The notes under the pieces are model-generated. The model did no database searches and was not told the origin of the DNA. It worked only from the letters and a program-made list of their open reading frames with translations. From an uncultured Paracoccaceae bacterium (GTDB lineage Bacteria > Pseudomonadota > Alphaproteobacteria > Rhodobacterales > Rhodobacteraceae): a DNA stretch of 9,257 nucleotides. A program made the position numbers and the translations under genes. Positions 1-6,866 of the stretch are shown here, one piece after another. The stretch's first letter is position 1; each line of letters opens with the position of its first letter. The stretch is from NCBI GenBank assembly GCA_937927885.1, contig CALEZJ010000247.1, positions 1-9,257 of the forward strand, read 5' to 3'.

Positions 1-398
1 GCCTGGATGGGCGCGGGCTGGGACGCGGTGGTCTGGCGTGTCGGCTGGGCGGGGATCGCCATGGGCGCGGGCGGCGGCAAGGCGATCATCGGTGACGCGA
101 CGGGCGTGGGCGCGGCACTTGTCGCGGGGATCGGCGGAAGCGGGCGCATCGGCACGGCGTCAAGCGTACTGGGCGCGCTGGCGGGCATCGAGGCCGGTGG
201 CAGGATCGGCGCGGCGGCCTGTGGCGGCACCGAATAGGGCGCACCACGCACGCCCTGAGGCGCCTCGCGGCCCGCGAGATACCGTTGATAGTCGCCAAAG
301 CCGACGCCGGTGGTCATCGCTGCGTAGGTGTCAGGCCCGGCCGAACAGGCCGTCAGCCCCAGCAGGGCCAAGGGCCCCGCCACTGCCAGAATTCGCAT
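1..398 (-). CDS. Pro/Ala-rich lipoprotein of unknown function, 3' end cut by window edge
   Basis: An open frame of 132 codons reads leftward from ATG at 398 without a stop and leaves the window, so the C-terminus is missing. The first 18 residues form a lipoprotein signal peptide: M-R, a hydrophobic stretch (residues 3-15), then the lipobox L15-T16-A17-C18. The mature protein would be lipidated on Cys18 and membrane anchored; residue 19 is Ser, so there is no Asp at +2 of the inner-membrane retention type. Residues 31-41 (TGVGFGDYQRYL region) look like a folded or conserved segment. From about residue 50 onward the chain is low complexity, dominated by Pro and Ala with Met, Ser and Thr, as in a flexible periplasmic linker. 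An AGAGG ribosome site (404-408) lies 5 nt before the ATG and fixes the start. The gene begins 35 bp after gatA on the same strand and may be co-transcribed with it. I do not recognise the family beyond 'lipoprotein'. Confidence 0.72.
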   Translation of the reverse strand, partial: MRILAVAGPLALLGLTACSAGPDTYAAMTTGVGFGDYQRYLAGREAPQGVRGAPYSVPPQAAAPILPPASMPASAPSTLDAVPMRPLPPIPATSAAPTPVASPMIALPPPAPMAIPAQPTRQTTASQPAPIQ

Positions 399-405
399 GT
401 CTGCC

Positions 406-433
406 TCTGCTCGTTTTTATCTTTTCGAGCAGA
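406..433 (-). repeat. Perfect 8-bp inverted repeat between gatA and the lipoprotein gene
   Basis: TCTGCTCG (406-413) and CGAGCAGA (426-433) are exact reverse complements around a 12-nt A/T-rich loop (414-425). One arm directly abuts the gatA stop codon (434-436). The other overlaps the first bases of the lipoprotein ribosome site (404-408). In a leftward transcript this would be a stem-loop with an A-rich loop touching the Shine-Dalgarno sequence. No U-run follows the stem, so it is not a typical intrinsic terminator. A role as an intercistronic regulatory or mRNA-stabilising hairpin, or as a protein operator, is inference. Confidence 0.55.
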
Positions 434-1912
434 TTACCACCATTTTCGGGGTTTGGAAACAAATCCGGCAGCGGTTTCCAGAACTTGCGCGATGTTCAGC
501 AGATCCGCCTCGCCCCACGGCTGGCCGATCAGTTGCAGCCCCAGCGGCAGCCCCTGCGCATCCAGTCCCGTGGGCAGCGCGACACCGGGCAGCCCGGCCA
601 GGTTCACGGTGACGGTGAACACGTCGTTGAGATACATCGCGACCGGGTCCGCATCGGCCATTTCGCCAAGGCCAAAGGCTGCCGAGGGGGTGGCCGGGGT
701 CAGGATGGCATCGACGCCCGACGCAAAGGCGAGATCGAAGTCGCGCTTGATCAGGGCGCGCACGCGGCGGGCGCGGTTGTAATAGGCATCATAGAACCCC
801 GCCGACAGCACATAGGTGCCGACCATGACGCGGCGCTGCACCTCGGGGCCGAACCCTTCGGCGCGGGTCTTTTCGTACATCTCGGTGATGCCGTCGCCCG
901 CAGCCAGCGTCGCGCGGTGGCCATAGCGCACGCCGTCATAGCGGGCGAGGTTCGATGACGCCTCGGCGGGCGCGATGACATAATAGGCGGGCAGGGCGTA
1001 TTTCGTATGCGGCAGCGAGATGTCGACGATCTTCGCGCCTGCGTCCTTCAGCATCGCGGTGCCGTCGGCCCAGAGTTTCTCGATCTCGGCGGGCATGCCG
1101 TCCATGCGGTATTCGCGCGGGATGCCAATGGTCTTGCCGCGAATGTCGCCGGTCAGGGCGGCCTCGAAATCGGGCACGGGGATGTCAGCGCTGGTGGAAT
1201 CCTTGGGGTCATGCCCGGCCATCGCGCCCAGCATGATCGCCGTGTCGCGCACATTGCGGGTCATCGGCCCGGCCTGATCCAGCGACGAGGCAAAGGCGAC
1301 AATCCCCCAGCGCGAGCAGCGGCCATAGGTGGGCTTGATCCCCACGGTTCCGGTAAAGGCGGCGGGCTGGCGGATCGAGCCGCCGGTGTCGGTGCCGGTG
1401 GCGCCAAGGCAGAGGTCAGCGGCGACGGCGGCCGCCGAGCCGCCCGAGGAACCACCGGGGGTCAGCTGTCGGTCGTCGATCTTCCAGGGGTTCACGGCAT
1501 TGCCATAGCACGAGGTCTCGTTCGACGAGCCCATGGCGAATTCGTCCATGTTGAGCTTGCCCAGCATCACCGCGCCCGCATCGCGCAGCTTGCCGGAGAC
1601 GGTCGATTCATACTGCGGCTTGAAGCCCTTGAGGATGTTCGAGGCTGCCTGCGAGGCCACGCCTTCGGTGCAGAACAGGTCCTTGATGCCCACCGGAATG
1701 CCGCACATCGCTGGCACCTCGCCACTGGCCAGCCGTTGATCGGCGGCATGGGCGCGTTCCAGCGCGATCTCGGGGGTCTTGTGGACAAAGGCGTTCAGCG
1801 CGCCGGCCTTGTCGATGGCAGCAAGGCAGGCCTCGGTGATCTGGACCGAGGTCACCTCGCGCTTGCGCAGCAGGTCGCGGGCCTCGGCGATGGTCAGGGA
1901 ATTCAGGCTCAT
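434..1912 (-). CDS. gatA: Aspartyl/glutamyl-tRNA(Asn/Gln) amidotransferase subunit A (GatA)
   Basis: This 492-residue protein has normal GatA length and is the glutaminase subunit of GatCAB. It releases ammonia from glutamine, and GatB uses that ammonia to convert Asp-tRNA(Asn) or Glu-tRNA(Gln) to the amidated form in the cytoplasm. The amidase-signature catalytic triad is complete: Lys77 in GIPVGIKD, cis-Ser155 in TPGGSSGGS and nucleophile Ser179 in GTDTGGS. The 24-residue spacing between the two serines matches the family. The stretch from about residue 193 (GIKPTYGR...) to SSLDQAGP is typical of GatA rather than generic amidases. The start is ATG at 1912. It overlaps the gatC stop as ATGA (1909-1912) and is preceded by AAGGTGG inside the gatC tail. 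The open frame continues upstream to about 2638, but that stretch runs through gatC in another frame and is not GatA. GatB is not in the window. Confidence 0.97.
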   Translation of the reverse strand: MSLNSLTIAEARDLLRKREVTSVQITEACLAAIDKAGALNAFVHKTPEIALERAHAADQRLASGEVPAMCGIPVGIKDLFCTEGVASQAASNILKGFKPQYESTVSGKLRDAGAVMLGKLNMDEFAMGSSNETSCYGNAVNPWKIDDRQLTPGGSSGGSAAAVAADLCLGATGTDTGGSIRQPAAFTGTVGIKPTYGRCSRWGIVAFASSLDQAGPMTRNVRDTAIMLGAMAGHDPKDSTSADIPVPDFEAALTGDIRGKTIGIPREYRMDGMPAEIEKLWADGTAMLKDAGAKIVDISLPHTKYALPAYYVIAPAEASSNLARYDGVRYGHRATLAAGDGITEMYEKTRAEGFGPEVQRRVMVGTYVLSAGFYDAYYNRARRVRALIKRDFDLAFASGVDAILTPATPSAAFGLGEMADADPVAMYLNDVFTVTVNLAGLPGVALPTGLDAQGLPLGLQLIGQPWGEADLLNIAQVLETAAGFVSKPRKWW

Positions 1913-2199
1913 TCGACCACCTTCGGCACGGCAAAGAAGCCCTCGCGCGCGTCGGGGGCATTGGCAAGGATCCTGGACTGGATGTTGCCATCGGTCACTC
2001 CATCGGCGCGGCGCTTCAGCCGCATCGGAGTGACCGAGGTCATCGGTTCCACGCCGCTCACATCGACCTCGTTCAGTTGTTCCATGAACGACAGGATACC
2101 CGAAAGCTGGTCGGCCAGTTTGGGCAGGTTTTCCTCGGGTACGCGGATGCGGGCGAGTTTCGCCACCCGGCGCGCGGTCTCGATGTCGATCTGGGACAT
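1909..2199 (-). CDS. gatC: Aspartyl/glutamyl-tRNA(Asn/Gln) amidotransferase subunit C (GatC)
   Basis: This is a 96-residue protein of the normal size for GatC, the small subunit that wraps around GatA and bridges it to GatB in the GatCAB amidotransferase. It starts with [18 protein letters not shown], the usual first helix. The middle carries the [21 protein letters not shown] segment and the '[20 protein letters not shown]' loop seen across GatC proteins. It ends with the normal FFAVPKVVE tail. I chose ATG at 2199 over the in-frame upstream ATG at 2220 because the GatC family begins at MSQ, and a purine-rich GAGAGAGAG tract sits just before it. Its stop overlaps the gatA start (ATGA), giving translational coupling and a gatC-gatA order. 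Residues and composition are unremarkable. Confidence 0.96.
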   Translation of the reverse strand: MSQIDIETARRVAKLARIRVPEENLPKLADQLSGILSFMEQLNEVDVSGVEPMTSVTPMRLKRRADGVTDGNIQSRILANAPDAREGFFAVPKVVE

Positions 2200-2237
2200 G
2201 GCTCTCTCTCTCGGGCCCAAGGGCGGGGTCGTGACGG

Positions 2238-2266
2238 GGTTTAGCCCCCGAAAGCGGTGGGAGCAA
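2238..2266 (-). promoter_or_regulatory. Candidate promoter for gatC-gatA
   Basis: Read on the minus strand, TTGCTC (2261-2266) and TAAACC (2238-2243) are separated by exactly 17 nt. That would start transcription near 2231, about 30 nt before the gatC ATG. The -35 keeps the TTG that matters most in this bacterial group; the -10 is weak (3 of 6). The -10 sits within a short GC dyad (CGGGG at 2235-2239, CCCCG at 2246-2250). Seen by eye only. Confidence 0.35.
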
Positions 2267-2279
2267 GAGGAAGGCGGGC

Positions 2280-2308
2280 TTGCGGGCGCCGCCGCGCAGG
2301 CCTAGCGT
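2280..2308 (+). promoter_or_regulatory. Candidate promoter for the RND efflux operon
   Basis: TTGCGG (2280-2285) and TAGCGT (2303-2308) are separated by 17 nt, placing a start near 2315 and a leader of about 22 nt before the adaptor ATG. Each box matches the consensus at only three positions, but the spacing and the divergent arrangement with the gatC promoter are reasonable. No regulator gene is adjacent, so control would come from elsewhere. Confidence 0.3.
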
Positions 2309-2309
2309 T

Positions 2310-2325
2310 GGGCAACCCCTTGCCC
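2310..2325. repeat. 6-bp inverted repeat at the predicted RND operon start
   Basis: GGGCAA (2310-2315) and TTGCCC (2320-2325) are exact reverse complements around a CCCC spacer. The dyad is centred close to the predicted transcription start. It ends one base before the adaptor ribosome site GGAGG (2327-2331). It could be a small operator or a leader hairpin next to the Shine-Dalgarno sequence. A stem this short can also arise by chance in GC-rich DNA. Confidence 0.4.
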
Positions 2326-2336
2326 CGGAGGTGCCC

Positions 2337-3635
2337 ATGCGCCGCCTGCTTTCGCTGCTGTTGTTCGTGCTGCCCGTTCTGGGTGCGGCGCTGGTCACCC
2401 GGCAACTGATTGCCGAGGCGCCACCGCCCGCCCGTGTGACGGCGGCCCATGCGGGGCTGGCGGTGCGCGTGGTGACCCTGGTCGAGGCGCCGCTGGTGCC
2501 GGTGGCGCAGGGCTGGGGCAATGTGCGCGCGGCGCAGGTCTGGACCGCGGTGTCCGAGGTGCGCGGCGCCGTGGTCTGGCGCGACCCCGATCTGGCGGCC
2601 GGGCGGCTGGTGCGGGCGGGTACGCCGATCCTGCGCATCGACCCCGCGGATTACCTGCTGGCCATCGCGCAGGCCGAGGCCGACCTCGCCAGCCTTGCCG
2701 CCGAAGCCGAGCAGATCGCGGCCGAGGCAGCGAACACGACCCGTGTGCTCGACCTCGAGGCAGCGCGCCTTGCGCTGACCGAGGCGGATGTGCGGCGCAT
2801 CCGCGAACTGGCGGCGCAGGGCAGCGCGGCCCCCGCGCGTGTCGACGAGGCCGAGCGGGGGGCCTTGGGCGCGCGGCGGGTGGTGGTCGAGTTGCAGAAC
2901 GCGCTGGAGTTGATCGCCCCGCGTCAGGCCCGCAATGCGGCGCAGGTTGCGCGCACCGAGGCGCAACTGGCGCGGGCGCGGCGGGATCTGGCACATACCG
3001 AAATCGTCGCGCCCTTCGATCTGCGCATCACCCAGGCGCCAGTCGAGCAATTTCAGGCCGTTGCCGTGGGTCAGGTGCTGGCCTCGGGCGAGGGGGTGGC
3101 GCAGGTCGAGGTGCTGGTGCAACTGCCCCTGGCCGCGTTCCGGCGCCTGTTGACCGGGTTTCAGATGGAGGCCGATGTCTTTGCCCAGATGGAGGCCGAT
3201 CCCGCGCGGGGCATTTCGGTCACGCTGGAGCCTCTGGGCAATCCGGGCCAGATCTGGCAGGGCCGCGCCGACCGGGTCGAGCCCGCACTGGAGCCGCGCG
3301 CGCGCAGCGTTCAGGTGGTGGTGGTCGTCGACGATCCGATCACGGGTGCCCGCCCGCCCGAGCGCGTGCCGCTGATCGGCAACCTGCAGGTGCAGGTCAC
3401 CTTTGAAGGACCAGAGCAGCCGGGGCTGATCGCCATTCCGGCCTCGGCGCTGCACGGCGGGCTGGTCTATCTGGTCGACGACGAGTCGCGGCTGGAACTG
3501 CGCCCGGTCGAAATCGCCTTTCGGCAGGGCGACCTGGCGGTGATTGCTTCGGGTCTGGCGGCGGGCGAGCGGCTGGTGCTGGACGACATTGCCCCGGCGA
3601 TACCCGGCCAGCCCCTGCGCGCGGTGGCGCCATGA
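2337..3635 (+). CDS. RND efflux periplasmic adaptor subunit (membrane fusion protein, HlyD/AcrA type)
   Basis: This 432-residue protein links an inner-membrane RND pump to an outer-membrane channel. Residues 3-20 form one hydrophobic N-terminal helix. There is no lipobox Cys, so it is anchored or exported by a signal sequence rather than lipidated. The first half of the barrel-sandwich (lipoyl-like) domain is about 65-105, with '[15 protein letters not shown]' typical of adaptors. An Ala/Glu/Arg-rich alpha-hairpin follows at about 108-218. The second lipoyl half begins at '[12 protein letters not shown]' (220-231), and beta-barrel and membrane-proximal domains follow to the end. In the hairpin tip, Arg154 and Leu158 match the R and L of the AcrA RLS channel-docking motif; the expected Ser position (165) is Ala. 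ATG at 2337 is set by GGAGG five bases upstream. The stop overlaps the permease start (ATGA, 3632-3635), so the two are coupled. The substrate cannot be read from the sequence. Confidence 0.92.
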   Translation: MRRLLSLLLFVLPVLGAALVTRQLIAEAPPPARVTAAHAGLAVRVVTLVEAPLVPVAQGWGNVRAAQVWTAVSEVRGAVVWRDPDLAAGRLVRAGTPILRIDPADYLLAIAQAEADLASLAAEAEQIAAEAANTTRVLDLEAARLALTEADVRRIRELAAQGSAAPARVDEAERGALGARRVVVELQNALELIAPRQARNAAQVARTEAQLARARRDLAHTEIVAPFDLRITQAPVEQFQAVAVGQVLASGEGVAQVEVLVQLPLAAFRRLLTGFQMEADVFAQMEADPARGISVTLEPLGNPGQIWQGRADRVEPALEPRARSVQVVVVVDDPITGARPPERVPLIGNLQVQVTFEGPEQPGLIAIPASALHGGLVYLVDDESRLELRPVEIAFRQGDLAVIASGLAAGERLVLDDIAPAIPGQPLRAVAP

Positions 3636-6600
3636 TCCGCTGGTTTGCCGGGCATCCGACGGCGGCGAACCTGCTTCTGATCCTGTTTCTGGCCACTGGC
3701 GTTCTGGCCATCCCCGCGCTGGTGCGCGAAACCTTTCCGGATTTTCGTGACACCGAGGTGGAAATCCTGATCCCCTACCGCGGCGCCAGTGCGGCCGAGG
3801 TGGATGGCGCGATCTGCGGGCCGCTGTGGGAAGCGGTGCAGGGGGTCGAGGATCTGGACACGCTGACCTGCACGGCGCAGGACAACCGCGCGCGCGCGGT
3901 GGCGGTGATGGCTTCGGGAGGCGATCCGATCCGCTTTCAGACCGCGCTGCGCACCGAAGTGGGGGCCGTCGACAGCTTTCCAGACCGCGCCGACCCGGCA
4001 CAGCTGCGCGAATTGCACCGGACCGATGTGGTGGCCTCGGTCGCGGTCTGGGGGCCGATGCCGCTGCATGACCTCGATCTTTACGCGACCGGCCTGGCCG
4101 AACGGCTGGCCGCCTTGCCGGAAATCGCGCGGGTCAACCGGTCCGGGCTGGGGGCGCGGCAGTTTCGCATCGAGGCTCCGCGCGCGGTGCTGGCCCAGCA
4201 CGGGCTGACCGCCGCGGGGCTGGCGCAGGTGATCGGGGCCCAGAGCCTCGATCAGCCCGCGGGCACGCTGGAGACCCCGGGCGGCGATCTGCGCCTGCGC
4301 CTGACCGAAGAGCGCCGCAGTCCGGCAGCGCTGGCGGCGCTGCCGGTGCTGGTGCTGGACAATGGCGCGCGCCTGACGTTGGGAGACGTGGCGCGGATCG
4401 TCGAGGTGCATTCCCCGCCCGAGGAGCGCGCCTTTGTGAATGGCCAGCCCGCGATCCTGCTCGAGGTGCACAAGCCCCGTGGACAGGACGCGCTGCGCAC
4501 GCTGGAGGCGCTGCGCGACCGCATCGCGGCCGAGGTGGCAGCGCTGCCCTCACCCTCGGGCGGCGAGCGGGCGCTGGGGGTCGAGATCGTTCAGGACACC
4601 ACCAGTATCGTGCGCGACCGGCTGGCGATGCTGCTGAAGAACGGCGCGACCGGCCTCGTGCTGGTCATCCTGTTGATGACGCTGTTCTTTCGTCCCTCGC
4701 TGGCGTTCTGGGCAGCGATGGGTCTGCCGGTGGCGATGGCCGGGGCGCTGGCCTTCATGGCGCTGACGGGCCTGACGCTGAACATGATCACCATGGTGGC
4801 CCTGCTGATGGCCATTGGCATCGTCATGGACGATTCCATCGTGCTGTCGGATTCCATCGCGGTTCAGGCGGCGGCGCAGCCCGGCGGCGGGATCGAGGCC
4901 GTGGTGCGGGGCGTGGGGCTGGTGGCGCCGGGGGTTCTGGCCTCGTTTCTGACCACGGTCGCGGTCTTTGGCCCCTTGTCCTTTCTGACCGGCACGCTGG
5001 GCAAGGTGCTGGAAGTTCTGCCGCTGGTGCTGATCGCGGCGTTGGCGGCCAGCCTGATCGAGGCCTTTGTCATCCTGCCGCGCCACCTGCGCCATATGGC
5101 CGAAGCGGGCATGAAGCCTCCCGGTGCCTTTCGCCGCCGCTTCGACGCCGGGTTTGATCTGGTGCGCGAGGGGGTGGGGCGGATCGCCGATCTGGCGGTG
5201 CGGGCGCGCTGGCTGACGGCGGGTCTGGCGATTGCGGCGCTGGTGCTGACCGTGGGCGCCATGGCCTCGGGTGTCATCAAGCGCGAGGCCTTTCCCGACA
5301 TTGACGGCAATGTTCTGGAGGCGCGGCTCTTGATGCCGCAGGGCACGCCGCTGGCGCGGACCGAGGCCGCGGTGGCGCAGATCGAGGCGGCGCTGGCGCG
5401 GGTCGATGCGGCGTTGAGCCCGGACCAGCCGGAGGGGCAGGCGCTGATCCTGCGGCGCATCACGCGGTTCAACCGCAACGCCTCGGCGGGGGAAAGCGGC
5501 GCGCATGTGGCGACGGTTTCGGCCGATATTCTGGGCGCCGAGTTGCGCGTGACCAATCTCGACACCATCGCCGCCCTCTGGCAGGCCGAGATCGGCGCGC
5601 TGGCCGGCGCCAGTGCCCTGATCATTGCCGAACCCGGCATCGGCCCGCAGGGCGTGGCGCTGGACCTGCGGCTGACGCATCCCGATTTCGCCATCCTCGC
5701 GCGCGAGGCCGGATTGTTGCAGGCCGAGCTGGAAACCTATGCCGGGGTGCGCAACGCGCTGGTCAACCTGCGCCCGGGCAAGCCCGAACTGCATCTGACG
5801 CTGACCGAAAGCGCCCCGGCGCTGGGCCTGACCGCTTCCGAGGTGGCCGGGCAGTTGCGCGGGGCATTCCTGGGCTCGGGGCTGAGCGAGGTGCGCAGCG
5901 CAACCCCCTCCGGCACGCTGGCACACGAGGTCGAGGTGATCCTGTCCCTCGCCGACCGCGATGCGCTGAGCGATTTCGAATCCTTCACCTTCATCCTGGC
6001 GGACGGCCGCAGCGTGCCCTTTGCCACCGTGCTGCGCGTGACCGAGGCGCGCGGCTGGGGCACGATCACCAGCGTCAACGGCGAACGCGGGGTTGGCGTG
6101 CAGGCCGATGTGGTGCCGAGCCTAGGCAATGCGGATGCGATCACCGCCGAATTGCGCGCGGGTTTTCTGGCCGAACGCGCGGCGGCGGTGCCGGGGTTGG
6201 GGATCCATGTCGAAGGACAGGCGGCCAATCTGGCGCAGACCGGCGGGTCGATCCTGCGCGGGTTCCTGCTGGGGCTCCTGGGCATCTATCTGGTGCTGTC
6301 GTTCCAGTTCCGCAGCTATGCAGAGCCCCTGATCGTCATGCTGACCATCCCGCTGGCGCTGATCGGTGTGGTCTGGGGGCACTGGTTGATGGGGTTCGAC
6401 ATCTCGATGCCCTCGATGATGGGGGCGGCGTCGCTGGCGGGGATCGTGGTGAACAACGCGATCCTGCTGGTCGAGGGGATCAAGGGGCGGGCCGCCGGGG
6501 GAATGGCACTGGCGGCGGCGGCCGGGGCGGCGGTGCGCGCGCGTTTCCGGCCCATCGCGATCACCGTCGGCACCACGGTGATCGGCATGTTGCCGCTGCT

Positions 6601-6778
6601 CAACGAGCCCTCGTTGCAGGCTCAGGTCCTCAAACCGCTGGTGGTCAGCGTGGTGTTCGGCATGCTGGCCTCGACTGTGCTGGTGCTGGTGGTCCTGCCG
6701 GCGTTCTATGCAATCCTGGACGATCTGGGGCTGTCGCGCGCCGGGCGCGGGGGGAGGGCAACGCAGAGCGCGGTGTAG
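3632..6778 (+). CDS. RND-family efflux transporter permease (AcrB/HAE type)
   Basis: This 1048-residue protein has the usual length and two-fold layout of a resistance-nodulation-division pump, an inner-membrane proton-driven exporter working with the adaptor before it. TM1 is about residues 9-28. It is followed by a periplasmic porter domain, TM2-6 (about 335-490), TM7 (about 525-547), a second porter domain, and TM8-12 (about 870-1030). The internal duplication is visible: 'RETFPDF' (residues 32-38) and 'REAFPDI' (551-557) begin equivalent halves. The proton-relay pair is Asp400-Asp401 in '[13 protein letters not shown]' (TM4). In TM10 the AcrB Lys940 position is Asn941 in '[12 protein letters not shown]', as in many non-AcrB members. 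The start ATG overlaps the adaptor stop. The protein lacks the acidic/methionine TM signatures expected of CusA-type metal pumps, so a hydrophobic or amphiphilic compound is likelier. The exact substrate is unknown, and no TolC homologue is nearby. Confidence 0.94.
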   Translation: MIRWFAGHPTAANLLLILFLATGVLAIPALVRETFPDFRDTEVEILIPYRGASAAEVDGAICGPLWEAVQGVEDLDTLTCTAQDNRARAVAVMASGGDPIRFQTALRTEVGAVDSFPDRADPAQLRELHRTDVVASVAVWGPMPLHDLDLYATGLAERLAALPEIARVNRSGLGARQFRIEAPRAVLAQHGLTAAGLAQVIGAQSLDQPAGTLETPGGDLRLRLTEERRSPAALAALPVLVLDNGARLTLGDVARIVEVHSPPEERAFVNGQPAILLEVHKPRGQDALRTLEALRDRIAAEVAALPSPSGGERALGVEIVQDTTSIVRDRLAMLLKNGATGLVLVILLMTLFFRPSLAFWAAMGLPVAMAGALAFMALTGLTLNMITMVALLMAIGIVMDDSIVLSDSIAVQAAAQPGGGIEAVVRGVGLVAPGVLASFLTTVAVFGPLSFLTGTLGKVLEVLPLVLIAALAASLIEAFVILPRHLRHMAEAGMKPPGAFRRRFDAGFDLVREGVGRIADLAVRARWLTAGLAIAALVLTVGAMASGVIKREAFPDIDGNVLEARLLMPQGTPLARTEAAVAQIEAALARVDAALSPDQPEGQALILRRITRFNRNASAGESGAHVATVSADILGAELRVTNLDTIAALWQAEIGALAGASALIIAEPGIGPQGVALDLRLTHPDFAILAREAGLLQAELETYAGVRNALVNLRPGKPELHLTLTESAPALGLTASEVAGQLRGAFLGSGLSEVRSATPSGTLAHEVEVILSLADRDALSDFESFTFILADGRSVPFATVLRVTEARGWGTITSVNGERGVGVQADVVPSLGNADAITAELRAGFLAERAAAVPGLGIHVEGQAANLAQTGGSILRGFLLGLLGIYLVLSFQFRSYAEPLIVMLTIPLALIGVVWGHWLMGFDISMPSMMGAASLAGIVVNNAILLVEGIKGRAAGGMALAAAAGAAVRARFRPIAITVGTTVIGMLPLLNEPSLQAQVLKPLVVSVVFGMLASTVLVLVVLPAFYAILDDLGLSRAGRGGRATQSAV

Positions 6779-6807
6779 GCCGGGCGCTGCTGCGCATGGC
6801 GGCGGGC

Positions 6808-6836
6808 TTGACTTCGGCCCGGCGAACGGGTGTATC
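6808..6836 (+). promoter_or_regulatory. Candidate promoter for aspS
   Basis: TTGACT (6808-6813) matches the -35 consensus at five of six positions and is followed after 17 nt by TGTATC (6831-6836), a weaker -10. Transcription would start near 6843, about 24 nt before the aspS ATG. It lies in the 88-bp gap after the permease stop, where I see no convincing intrinsic terminator. Read-through from the efflux operon is therefore also possible. Confidence 0.5.
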
Positions 6837-6859
6837 CGGGGCGGTCCCTTAGCCCCGGA
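6835..6859 (+). promoter_or_regulatory. 8-bp inverted repeat overlapping the aspS ribosome-binding site
   Basis: TCCGGGGC (6835-6842) and GCCCCGGA (6852-6859) are exact reverse complements around a 9-nt loop. The right arm covers most of the Shine-Dalgarno sequence GGAG (6857-6860), which is 6 nt before the ATG. In a transcript starting upstream of 6835 the stem would hide the ribosome site. If transcription starts near 6843 as predicted, the left arm is outside the RNA and the dyad would instead sit over the start point like an operator. Function is inferred. Confidence 0.45.
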
Positions 6860-6866
6860 GTCCGGC

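Noticed and set aside
460..468. 9-mer TTTGGAAAC shared with 8920-8928
   Set aside because: One copy lies in gatA codons and the other in a terminator region. A single 9-mer match has no support as an attachment site or repeat.
1007..2305. Long open frame on the plus strand antisense to gatA and gatC
   Set aside because: It lies opposite two certain genes. Its protein is rich in Gly, Ala and Arg without recognisable domains, as expected for a shadow frame in GC-rich DNA.
1913..2638. N-terminal extension of the gatA frame up to 2638
   Set aside because: The extension overlaps all of gatC and the divergent promoters in another frame. GatA family proteins begin at the ATG at 1912, which has a ribosome site and an ATGA overlap.
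2241..4001. Long minus-strand open frame under the RND adaptor and permease start
   Set aside because: The composition is Arg/Gln/Pro/His-rich with no motif, and it crosses two coupled plus-strand genes. It is a shadow frame.
4550..5926. 458-residue minus-strand open frame inside the permease
   Set aside because: It is rich in His, Gln and Arg, antisense to transmembrane segments, and has no domain. It is a shadow frame.
6779..6807. Terminator for the RND operon
   Set aside because: Only a 4-bp GCGC stem and no T-run are visible, so I do not call a terminator there.
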